Positions 1 through 5,037 of a stretch of 5,702 bases of DNA are shown one piece after another (position 1 is the first letter of the stretch; each line of letters starts with the position of its first letter). The notes under the pieces are model-generated. The model was given only the letters and a program-made list of their open reading frames with translations, did no database searches and was not told the DNA's origin. The stretch is taken from contig DTYX01000585.1 in NCBI GenBank assembly GCA_012961655.1, positions 1 to 5,702 of the forward strand. The letters are read 5' to 3'. The position numbers and the translations under genes are program-made. Source of the stretch: Candidatus Poribacteria bacterium. GTDB lineage: Bacteria > Poribacteria > WGA-4E > DTYX01.

Positions 1-198
1 AGCGGCACACCTCCGCGCTTTTGATTCATGCAATGCTCTCTCAATTGTCGACGGAAATGGATAAACGTTTGACCAATCGAATTGATGAATTGGATAAACG
101 TATGACTACTCAGAGCGTTCAGAACCGAAAGGTTTGCGACGCCATCCTGATAATGAGAGCCAATCATCTTGATTTCAGGAAAGTTACATTACTTCTCT
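1..198. other. Region downstream of trpA with a coiled-coil-like open frame, no firm gene
   Basis: No gene can be called firmly here. On the plus strand a frame is open from the left edge (position 3) and runs on to 338, 140 bp into trpA on the opposite strand. Its part from about 51 to 110 reads EMDKRLTNRIDELDKRMTTQ, a charged, heptad/hendecad-like coiled-coil pattern. It is underlain by an exact 11-bp direct repeat, TGGATAAACGT, at 58-68 and 91-101, 33 bp (11 codons) apart. After about codon 110 the pattern stops, and the rest looks like non-coding translation. The codon-aligned minus frame is also open from 167 to the edge, but has no ribosome binding site and reads like an antisense shadow. 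It could be the remnant of a coiled-coil gene, or plain intergenic DNA. A 6-bp inverted repeat TCCTGA/TCAGGA (146-151, 175-180) has no T-run and is not a convincing trpA terminator. Confidence 0.35.
8..14 (-). promoter_or_regulatory. Strong Shine-Dalgarno site at the window edge, probably for the next minus-strand gene
   Basis: On the minus strand positions 14-8 read GGAGGTG, a full-strength match to the anti-Shine-Dalgarno sequence. Seven bases remain before the window ends, and none of them is a start codon. If the site is used, the next gene downstream of trpA starts at or just beyond the left edge, leaving roughly 190-200 bp between it and trpA. A chance match cannot be excluded. Confidence 0.35.
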
Positions 199-999
199 CT
201 ATCCTTTCAAAAGACGCACAGTTCTTCGCACCCCATCAATTCCCTCACGGTCAAATAGTTGAATCATATAACTTCCGACCACAGCGACATCAGCATAACC
301 TCGTAACCGTTCTAAATGTTCCCTTTTGGAAAGGCTGAATCCGACTGCCAGAGGTACGGGAATATACTGCTTTGCTTTTGTCAGGAAAGTATTCAGCCAG
401 TCGAACTCGATAGCTTCTGGACGACCTGTTGTGCCTGTTCGTGAAGTGCAGTAGACAAAACCACTCGCAACTTTGGCAATCTTATGAAGTCGAACGTCTG
501 AGATATTCGGTGAGATGACTGAAATGGGATGAAGATTGTTCTGTTGGCAGGCGTCAAGATAGCCTTCTTGCGCTTCGTCCGGGGGAATATCAGGGACAAT
601 CAACCCCGATGCGCCTGCATCAATAGCATCGCGGCAAAATTTCGCGACACCGTAAGAATTTCCTCTGCCGTATCCGTAGTTGAAAATCAAGTTGAAATAT
701 CCCATGAACAGAAACGGAATATTGAATTTTTCGTTGAGCCGCCCCATCATTTCCATGCAATCCCGCATTTTAACGCCGTTGTCAAGCGCAATTTGATTGG
801 CTTTTGTGATAGTTGGGCCGTCGGCTGTCGGGTCGGAGAAAGGCATCTGAAGTTCAATCATATCCGTCCCAGCTTCAACCATCGCTTCGACAATCGCCGC
901 TGTCGTCTTTAGATTCGGGTAGCCGATAACGACGTGAGTCATCAGTCCTATCTCATTTTTGGCTTTTAATCTATCGAAAGTTTGTGCAATTTTATCCAT
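199..999 (-). CDS. trpA: Tryptophan synthase alpha subunit
   Basis: TrpA cleaves indole-3-glycerol phosphate to indole and glyceraldehyde 3-phosphate; indole passes through a tunnel to TrpB in the cytoplasmic alpha2beta2 complex, the last step of tryptophan synthesis. The protein is 266 aa, against 268 in E. coli, and is a complete TIM barrel. Both catalytic acids fall at the E. coli positions: Glu49 in IELQMPFSDP and Asp60 in TADGP. The active-site loop SRTGTTG (186-192) and the phosphate-binding region VGFSLS and VVGS (219-224, 240-243) are present. The usual LGIPFSDP is LQMPFSDP here, and GFGIS is GFSLS, so this is a divergent type. The frame runs upstream to 1164 inside trpB, but the ATG at 999 is chosen: AGGAG at 1010-1006 lies 6 nt before it, and it restores family numbering. 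The ATG at 1002 is the alternative. The gene overlaps the trpB stop by 8 bp, which implies translational coupling. Confidence 0.97.
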   Translation of the reverse strand: MDKIAQTFDRLKAKNEIGLMTHVVIGYPNLKTTAAIVEAMVEAGTDMIELQMPFSDPTADGPTITKANQIALDNGVKMRDCMEMMGRLNEKFNIPFLFMGYFNLIFNYGYGRGNSYGVAKFCRDAIDAGASGLIVPDIPPDEAQEGYLDACQQNNLHPISVISPNISDVRLHKIAKVASGFVYCTSRTGTTGRPEAIEFDWLNTFLTKAKQYIPVPLAVGFSLSKREHLERLRGYADVAVVGSYMIQLFDREGIDGVRRTVRLLKG

Positions 1000-2257
1000 C
1001 ATATTCTCCTGATAGCCCATACTCGCTGTATCGGGCGCAAAAATCTTTCCAGTATTGGTCGTTAAGATAATCAGCAACGATGAAAATATCCTTATCGCCA
1101 CGACCTGAAAGGTTGACGGCGATGATTTTATCTTGGGGAAGTTGTCCCGCAAGTTTGATGGCATGCGCGACGGCGTGAGCCGATTCCAGAGCGGGCAATA
1201 TCCCTTCGGTGCGCGCCAGACGTCTGAAGGCTTCTATCACTTCGTTGTCAGTCGCGTAGACAAATTGAACGCGTTTTTGTTGCTGTAAATAAGCCAATTG
1301 TGGGCCAACACCGGCGTAGTCCAGTCCGGCTGAAACGCTGTGCGTTTTCATAACCTGTCCGTCATCATCCTGCAGGAAATATGATTTATATCCTTCCACT
1401 ACTCCAAGCCGTCCTCCTTGAAAGCGCGCCGCGTGTCCGCCGGGTATGATGCCTTTGCCGCCCGCTTCCACGCCGATTAACTGGACACCTGTTTCGTCCA
1501 GAAAGGCATTGAAAAACCCCATTGAATTGCTTCCGCCTCCGACACACGCAATCATATAGTCGGGCAGACGGCCCTCCTGTTCGAGGATTTGTTGTTTGGT
1601 TTCAACGCCGACGATAGATTGAAAATCCCGCACAATTGTGGGATAGGGATGCGGTCCGACGGTAGAGCCGAGCAGAAAATAGGTGGTCGCGACATTCCAC
1701 ATCCAGTCTTTCAACGCGGCGTTGACGGCATCCTTTAGAGTCTTCGTGCCTTCCGTGACGACCTCCACTTTTGCCCCCAATTGCCGCATCCAAAATACGT
1801 TGGTGGCTTGACGTTTGACATCGACTTCGCCCATATAAATTGTGCAATCGAATCCAAATTTTGCCGCCACCGTTGCCGTCGCGAGCCCGTGTTGTCCCGC
1901 TCCCGTTTCGGCGATAATTCTCTGCTTGCCCATTTTCTGCGCGAGCAGAGCCTGACCAAGCGCATGATTGATTTTATGCGCGCCTGTTTGCCCTAATCCT
2001 TCCTGCTTTAGATAGATCTTTGCTCCTCCTAACTGCTTGCTCAAATTGCCGGCAAAATAAAGCGGCGTTGGTCTACCGGAGTAATTTCGATACAGGTCAT
2101 TTAATTCTTGTTGGAATTGTTCATCGTTTTTCCATTTTTCATAAGCTTCCGCCAGTTCATCCAACGCCGGCGCCAGCATTTCGGGGACATATCGTCCGCC
2201 GAATTCGCCAAAATGCCCCCTCTCATCGGGCATCGTTGTAATCATTTTTGGGTTCAT
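992..2257 (-). CDS. trpB: Tryptophan synthase beta subunit
   Basis: TrpB is the PLP-dependent enzyme that joins indole (from TrpA) and L-serine to give L-tryptophan. The 421-aa protein is full length. It opens with the conserved GHFGEFGGRYVPEML. The PLP Schiff-base lysine is Lys95 in TGAHKIN, the catalytic glutamate is Glu117 in AETGAGQHG, the phosphate-binding loop is GGGSNSMG (240-247), and the serine contacting the PLP pyridine nitrogen is Ser384 in LSGRGDKD; these match Lys87, Glu109 and Ser377 of Salmonella TrpB. The usual KREDLNHTGAHKINN reads KQEGLGQTGAHKINH, so the sequence belongs to a divergent branch rather than the enterobacterial type, though all catalytic residues remain. The start ATG has AGGAGGA (2267-2261) just upstream. 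The gene follows the SorC-type regulator by 54 bp and overlaps trpA by 8 bp, so the three are probably co-transcribed. Confidence 0.98.
   Translation of the reverse strand: MNPKMITTMPDERGHFGEFGGRYVPEMLAPALDELAEAYEKWKNDEQFQQELNDLYRNYSGRPTPLYFAGNLSKQLGGAKIYLKQEGLGQTGAHKINHALGQALLAQKMGKQRIIAETGAGQHGLATATVAAKFGFDCTIYMGEVDVKRQATNVFWMRQLGAKVEVVTEGTKTLKDAVNAALKDWMWNVATTYFLLGSTVGPHPYPTIVRDFQSIVGVETKQQILEQEGRLPDYMIACVGGGSNSMGFFNAFLDETGVQLIGVEAGGKGIIPGGHAARFQGGRLGVVEGYKSYFLQDDDGQVMKTHSVSAGLDYAGVGPQLAYLQQQKRVQFVYATDNEVIEAFRRLARTEGILPALESAHAVAHAIKLAGQLPQDKIIAVNLSGRGDKDIFIVADYLNDQYWKDFCARYSEYGLSGEYDG
1006..1010 (-). promoter_or_regulatory. trpA ribosome binding site inside the end of trpB
   Basis: AGGAG on the minus strand (1010-1006) lies within the last trpB codons. 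It is 3 nt from the ATG at 1002 and 6 nt from the ATG at 999. The spacing favours 999, giving a protein that starts MDKIAQTF. Confidence 0.7.
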
Positions 2258-2260
2258 TTA

Positions 2261-2267
2261 TCCTCCT
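2261..2267 (-). promoter_or_regulatory. trpB ribosome binding site
   Basis: The minus strand reads AGGAGGA at 2267-2261, three bases (TAA) before the ATG at 2257. This near-perfect site fixes the start at MNPKMITT rather than the internal ATG eight codons later. Confidence 0.8.
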
Positions 2268-2279
2268 ACGATTCCAGAC

Positions 2280-2313
2280 AGACTTCCACAGTCTCTGAAG
2301 ACTTCGGAAGTCT
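2280..2313. repeat. Palindromic element between the regulator gene and trpB
   Basis: AGACTTCC at 2280-2287 is an exact inverted copy of GGAAGTCT at 2306-2313, separated by 18 nt. Nested within it, 2299-2313 is itself a perfect palindrome, AGACTTC-G-GAAGTCT. On the minus-strand transcript the element overlaps the TAG stop of the regulator gene (2314-2312) and ends about 13 nt before the trpB ribosome binding site. Two mutually exclusive stems are possible: a short local one (6 bp with a CCG loop) and an 8-bp one with an 18-nt loop. There is no U-run, so it is not a standard terminator. The same GGAAGTC/GACTTCC words occur inside the regulator gene at 3067-3086. Confidence 0.7.
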
Positions 2314-3412
2314 AAATTCTATTACTTTCCGTTAAAAGAAACTCGGCGATGGTTGTATCGGTAATCAACACATTGAATAAACGTCCTTTGATAGCGGCTC
2401 TAACTGCCTCGCATTTATCCTTACCTGAGGCGAGAGCGATGACTCGCTTAGCGGGAAATTCCGAAGCAATTTTTTTCAGATGTTCTAAGGGTACAGCGAG
2501 ATTTCGATGACTGAGTTGACATTTAACGATGTTACCATCGGCATCAAAAAACTGCTGGAGGATATTGCCAATCGCGCCTTGTTCAATGGCATCCGCGATG
2601 AGCGCGTCATCGGCGAAAAGATATTCCGCGGTGCGACGCCGACCAGCTTCGGTTTTTAATGAACCGATGCCGATGAACGCTACATTGACGTTATGCGCGG
2701 CTTCATAAACTCCGCGGATTTCTCGGCGCGACAAGTAAAATTTCTTCTCCTGCGTCGATTCGTCAATTGAACGAATAGTAAGCGGCGGAACATAGAGACC
2801 GTGTGCTTCTGTCTTATCTTGATTGGCGCATTTTGCGGCAATCGTAGCAACAATCGAATTCGCTGTAATCTGAATCGGCCCGCCCGCCGAAAGCGGAAAT
2901 ATACGCAGCCATTCAAACATCCCAGCGGGCAAGAAAGACGCCATCGCTAGCACCGTTCGGCCACCTCCGACGCCTATCACCTCACCATCTGGAACGACAT
3001 TTCTTATGTATCTCGCAGCCTCTTCCCCAACGGCTTGTACCGTGCTTGCAATTCCCGAAGTCTTGTCGGAAGTCTTGCGACTTCCGCTACGGCTACAGTT
3101 CTCATTGGGAATTGATGTATCGATAACAATCCGTACATCCCGAAGGGCATAATCCTTTTCGTATCTTGCGATGACATGCTGTTCCCATTCAAGCGCGCGT
3201 GGAACCCTCAATTTAACCTCGAGCAATCCTCGCTCCCGCATCTCTTGTAACAGCGTCACAACTTGATTTCTCGTCAAGTTCAGTTGCCGCGCTACCTCAT
3301 TTTGCGTCATGCCGCCTTCATAACCGGGAATCAAACCATAATACAACTGAGCACAACGAATAATGTTGCGAAGCTTAGTTATCTCTTTTAAGCTGTATAA
3401 TAATTCATTCAT
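2312..3412 (-). CDS. SorC/DeoR-type transcriptional regulator with a sugar-phosphate-binding domain
   Basis: Proteins of this family bind DNA through an N-terminal helix-turn-helix and sense a phosphorylated sugar through a C-terminal domain of the SorC/CggR type. The chosen 366-aa protein has the helix-turn-helix at about residues 33-55 (MTQNEVARQLNLTRNQVVTLL), a short wing (ERGLLEVKL), a linker at about 92-125, and an effector domain from about 128 to the end. Family landmarks include VIGVGGGRTVL (145-155), GIGSL, GAIGNI (279-284), FFDADG (288-293), SGKDK (329-333) and NVLITD (347-352). The linker contains an unusual Ser/Lys/Arg/Thr-rich stretch, about 105-120, encoded by a palindromic repeat and probably inserted in frame. 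The ATG at 3412 is preferred; an in-frame TTG at 3433 adds seven residues, and neither has a clear ribosome binding site. The gene heads the regulator-trpB-trpA unit. The ligand is not readable from the sequence. Confidence 0.9.
   Translation of the reverse strand: MNELLYSLKEITKLRNIIRCAQLYYGLIPGYEGGMTQNEVARQLNLTRNQVVTLLQEMRERGLLEVKLRVPRALEWEQHVIARYEKDYALRDVRIVIDTSIPNENCSRSGSRKTSDKTSGIASTVQAVGEEAARYIRNVVPDGEVIGVGGGRTVLAMASFLPAGMFEWLRIFPLSAGGPIQITANSIVATIAAKCANQDKTEAHGLYVPPLTIRSIDESTQEKKFYLSRREIRGVYEAAHNVNVAFIGIGSLKTEAGRRRTAEYLFADDALIADAIEQGAIGNILQQFFDADGNIVKCQLSHRNLAVPLEHLKKIASEFPAKRVIALASGKDKCEAVRAAIKGRLFNVLITDTTIAEFLLTESNRI
3057..3086. repeat. Palindromic repeat inside the regulator coding sequence
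   Basis: CGGAAGTC (3067-3074) and GACTTCCG (3079-3086) form a perfect 8-bp stem with a TTGC loop. Next to it, GAAGTCTTG occurs twice as a direct repeat at 3057-3065 and 3069-3077. On the minus strand the block encodes most of the linker segment SGSRKTSDKTSG between the DNA-binding and effector domains. CGGAAGTCT is shared exactly with the intergenic element at 2280-2313, and GGAAGTC appears once more at 4896-4902, so the words recur across the window. Confidence 0.6.
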
Positions 3413-3442
3413 GGACGATATAACTGCAATCAATCCTGGGTT

Positions 3443-3456
3443 TTGGTATTTGCCAA
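3443..3456. promoter_or_regulatory. Imperfect palindrome at the regulator transcription start, possible operator
   Basis: TTGGTATTTGCCAA is a 14-bp imperfect dyad with outer arms TTGG/CCAA. It lies just downstream of the -10 box at 3468-3463, where transcription toward the regulator should begin. A repressor bound here would block its own promoter, which is common for SorC-family regulators. The dyad is short and only five of seven pairs match. Confidence 0.3.
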
Positions 3457-3462
3457 GTAAAT

Positions 3463-3491
3463 ATTATACACTATCTTCTCCATTTTTGCAA
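3463..3491 (-). promoter_or_regulatory. Sigma-70 type promoter for the regulator-trpBA unit
   Basis: On the minus strand a TTGCAA -35 box (3491-3486) is separated by 17 bp from a perfect TATAAT -10 box (3468-3463). Transcription should start near 3456, giving a leader of about 44 nt to the ATG at 3412. I see no leader peptide rich in Trp codons or T-box-like structure in this short leader. Confidence 0.7.
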
Positions 3492-3707
3492 GGGAAAATT
3501 CATCATTTGAGAAATTATCCAACATTTGTTGATTTGGAGCAAAATTAATAAACCTTTATGATTTTTACACTGAACCCCGATTTAAGGTATATTCTGGCGT
3601 CTGGCGCCCGCGGATGTTTTCGCTTATTCCCACAAGCAGACAAAGGTATCGAAACGTGTGTAATAAGGGGTTCCAGATGGGGAATTTCTGATACTTAAGG
3701 TTCACAC
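3492..3707. other. Central part of the divergent intergenic region, no gene
   Basis: There is no credible coding frame here. The stretch contains a perfect 7-bp inverted repeat, GAACCCC at 3572-3578 and GGGGTTC at 3667-3673. It also has a tandem duplication TCTGGCG-TCTGGCG at 3593-3606 inside a short GC-rich island, and two GGTAT pentamers at 3586-3590 and 3645-3649. The remainder is AT-rich spacer between the two divergent promoters. Confidence 0.6.
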
Positions 3708-3736
3708 TTGACATACCTGTCGAGTATTGGTATAAT
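3708..3736 (+). promoter_or_regulatory. Perfect consensus sigma-70 promoter with extended -10
   Basis: TTGACA (3708-3713), a 17-bp spacer and TATAAT (3731-3736) match the housekeeping consensus at all twelve positions. TGG before the -10 box adds an extended -10 element. The start should lie near 3743, leaving a leader of about 90 nt before the ATG at 3834. Promoters this strong are often held down by a repressor; possible half-sites overlap it (3713-3754). Confidence 0.88.
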
Positions 3737-3754
3737 AATTTCTAAACTAATACC
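3713..3754. promoter_or_regulatory. ATACC / GGTAT / ATACC half-site array over the plus-strand promoter
   Basis: ATACC (3713-3717), GGTAT (3729-3733) and ATACC (3750-3754) alternate in orientation with gaps of 11 and 16 bp. The first touches the -35 box, the second overlaps the -10 box and the third lies just downstream of the expected start. That placement fits an operator, but the words are short and no binding protein is known. Confidence 0.3.
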
Positions 3755-3766
3755 GTTGGTTAATAG

Positions 3767-3810
3767 TGGTAATCCCAATTTCTTTGTTCATCGCAAGTAT
3801 AGTATTACCA
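3767..3810 (+). promoter_or_regulatory. Possible stem-loop in the 5' leader of the membrane protein gene
   Basis: TGGTAAT (3767-3773) pairs perfectly with ATTACCA (3804-3810), extendable by a G-U and an A-U pair, around a 30-nt loop. It ends about 10 nt before the ribosome binding site AGGAAGG (3821-3827). The large loop makes it a weak structure, and regulation through it is speculative. Confidence 0.25.
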
Positions 3811-3820
3811 TTTGTGATAA

Positions 3821-3827
3821 AGGAAGG
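3821..3827 (+). promoter_or_regulatory. Ribosome binding site of the membrane protein gene
   Basis: AGGAAGG lies 6 nt before the ATG at 3834 and supports that start, which places a hydrophobic anchor at the extreme N-terminus. Confidence 0.75.
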
Positions 3828-3833
3828 TAAAAG

Positions 3834-4784
3834 ATGAAAATCCCACCAATTGTATGGATTATCTGTTTGTTAATTGTCCTGGTCTTGATTTTTTTTCTGA
3901 TTATCGGTCAACGGGAGAAGTCTCAGATAGTCGGCATCGGTAGGTCGCAGGTTACGGCAAAGATTGATTTAACTGATAAGCTTAATCCCGCAATTCTACC
4001 AGACCTTCTGAAAGAGGTGCTGAAGGAAATAACGCCGAATCAGAAACCGCAATCCGATGAATTCCAACAGCAGGTGGTGCAAAAGTTGAGCCAGAGAATC
4101 ATGGATGACCCAGAGGTGAACTATCGGCTTGATTTAAATGAGGATGGGAATTTAGACCCTGTCTTGGTGGTTCCGGAATCCATAAAGGGTGAAGCGGCTG
4201 TCTATTCCATTCGGGTCCCTGACCCGCAAAAATATTCAAAAGACCCACCGAACAATTCCGATTGGGGAAAGATTGCAGAGGAGGGAATAGAGCTTTGCGC
4301 TCTATCAGTCACCTTAGACGAAACTACCCAAACAATGGCGGTAGATGCTGCGACTAATGAATATCTCTACCAAGAGTCTCCACGTCACTACCGTTCTGAA
4401 TACGCCAGTTATCAACACAGTTGGCTGGAGACGTATTTCACGTACATGATCTTTCGTGATATCCTCTTTGGCCCTTACCTCTGGTATGGACCAGTATGGT
4501 ATGGCGGCTGGTACGGCGGTTGGTACGGCGGCTGGCATGCGCCGGTATACACTCGACCTGTTACACGAACCGTTACTCGATATAGAAGAGCCCCATCCGC
4601 TAGCTCAGGCATGAGAACAGCTTCGGGCGCGTCTGTTAGGAGCAGTAAAACGGCTAGTCGAACTCGAGCGCCAAATTTCATTAAGAGCAGACAACCCAGT
4701 CGCGCATCGTCAACACGTAGAGTTGGCTCTACAAGAAGCAGCCGTGGGTTCTTCAGAGGAGGCGGAGGCGGATTTGGCAAATAA
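3834..4784 (+). CDS. Membrane-anchored protein with WYGG repeat and basic Ser/Arg/Gly-rich tail, unknown function
   Basis: I do not recognise a named family. The 316-aa protein has an N-terminal hydrophobic segment (about residues 5-25), which is a signal anchor without a lipobox or obvious cleavage site. A mixed alpha/beta domain follows (about 30-200) and contains DLNEDGNLDP (100-109), which fits a Dx[DN]xDG calcium-loop pattern but may be incidental. Next comes a Tyr/Trp-rich stretch (186-239) with three copies of WYGG (222-233). The tail (236-316) has no acidic residue, many Arg and Ser, and ends in RGGGGGFGK. The calcium-like loop and tail suggest an extracytoplasmic protein, but charges around the anchor do not settle topology. 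It is preceded by the perfect promoter at 3708 and followed, 253 bp on, by a DUF4178 gene on the same strand. Small Gly/Ser-tailed membrane proteins such as DUF4247 and DUF1190 members accompany DUF4178 or PspA-type genes elsewhere; this could be an analogue, but that is inference. Confidence 0.85.
   Translation: MKIPPIVWIICLLIVLVLIFFLIIGQREKSQIVGIGRSQVTAKIDLTDKLNPAILPDLLKEVLKEITPNQKPQSDEFQQQVVQKLSQRIMDDPEVNYRLDLNEDGNLDPVLVVPESIKGEAAVYSIRVPDPQKYSKDPPNNSDWGKIAEEGIELCALSVTLDETTQTMAVDAATNEYLYQESPRHYRSEYASYQHSWLETYFTYMIFRDILFGPYLWYGPVWYGGWYGGWYGGWHAPVYTRPVTRTVTRYRRAPSASSGMRTASGASVRSSKTASRTRAPNFIKSRQPSRASSTRRVGSTRSSRGFFRGGGGGFGK
4497..4535 (+). repeat. 12-bp tandem repeat encoding WYGG
   Basis: Three 12-bp units of the form TGG-TAY-GGC-GGN run in frame and encode WYGGWYGGWYGG, closed by a further Trp codon. 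The units differ only at third codon positions (TAT/TAC, GGC/GGT), which suggests selection on the protein or older duplication rather than fresh slippage. Confidence 0.85.
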
Positions 4785-4822
4785 GGTAGAATCCATCTGA
4801 CTCGAACAGAGGGAAAATCGGA

Positions 4823-4961
4823 GCTAATACCATTTCTCCATATAAAAGTAGCATTATCAGATTAGCCTATGACAACAAAGACGCAGAAATACAGAGGAAG
4901 TCAAGAAAAACAGAAAACTTTCCTTCTTTTATGTTGTATCTTCAAGGAGAATTGGTATAAC
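4823..4961. repeat. Intergenic segment bounded by a long-range imperfect inverted repeat, MITE-like
   Basis: The arm at 4823-4839 (GCTAATACCATTTCTCC) is matched in inverse orientation by 4946-4961 (GGAGAATTGGTATAAC), with 13 of the first 15 pairs identical. Between them lie 106 bp of AT- and purine-rich DNA without a coding frame. It includes a stretch around 4873-4900 of the ACAAAGACGCAGAAATACAG type, resembling short CACAAAGACAC-like intergenic repeats seen in many bacteria. The layout fits a small non-autonomous element or a long imperfect hairpin. No target-site duplication is visible. Confidence 0.4.
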
Positions 4962-4990
4962 TTGAAAACATTACGCTATTATTTGATAAA
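4934..4990 (+). promoter_or_regulatory. Possible promoters before the DUF4178 gene
   Basis: Two overlapping candidates are visible. The first is TTGTAT (4934-4939), 16 bp, then TATAAC (4956-4961) with an extended TGG; it shares the TTGGTATAA core of the promoter at 3731. The second is TTGAAA (4962-4967), 17 bp, then GATAAA (4985-4990). Either would give the DUF4178 gene its own transcript. Without them it depends on read-through from the upstream gene, since no terminator with a T-run is evident in the gap. Confidence 0.35.
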
Positions 4991-5019
4991 AGTGTTTGTA
5001 TGGATTCGACGCGAAATTT

Positions 5020-5030
5020 GGAGGGGGTGA
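5020..5030 (+). promoter_or_regulatory. Ribosome binding site that sets the start of the DUF4178 gene
   Basis: GGAGGGGGTGA is the only strong Shine-Dalgarno-like sequence near this gene. It lies inside the longer frame opened by the TTG at 4996, arguing against that start. It places initiation at TTG 5038, 7 nt after the site, or possibly CTG 5035. The ATG at 5000 and GTG at 5027 are out of frame. Confidence 0.65.
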
Positions 5031-5037
5031 AAATCTG

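Noticed and set aside
146..180. TCCTGA/TCAGGA inverted repeat as the trpA terminator
   Set aside because: The stem is only 6 bp around a 23-nt loop, with no T-run on the minus-strand transcript.
529..912. 127-codon plus-strand open frame inside trpA
   Set aside because: It is fully antisense to trpA, which carries complete catalytic motifs. It has no ribosome binding site, and its product is Cys/Arg/His-rich without recognisable features.
1000..1164. Upstream extension of the trpA frame to 1164
   Set aside because: The added residues lie inside the conserved end of trpB and have no family counterpart. The start at 999 has a ribosome binding site and gives the standard length and catalytic numbering.
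3413..3433. TTG start of the regulator at 3433
   Set aside because: It adds seven residues without family support, and the AGGA near it abuts the TTG with no spacing. The ATG at 3412 is a more common codon and fits the helix start, though it also lacks a clear ribosome binding site.
3572..3673. GAACCCC/GGGGTTC inverted repeat as the ends of an insertion element
   Set aside because: Only 7 bp match, with no extension, no target duplication and no coding content. A match this short could be chance.
4475..4780. 101-codon minus-strand Pro-rich frame within the membrane protein gene
   Set aside because: It is the antisense reading of the Gly/Arg/Trp-rich repeats (GGN codons read as Pro), an expected artefact.
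4894..4930. GGAAG/CTTTCC with T-rich tail as a terminator for the membrane protein gene
   Set aside because: The stem needs a bulge, is AT-rich with a long loop, and the following tract is broken by C and A.
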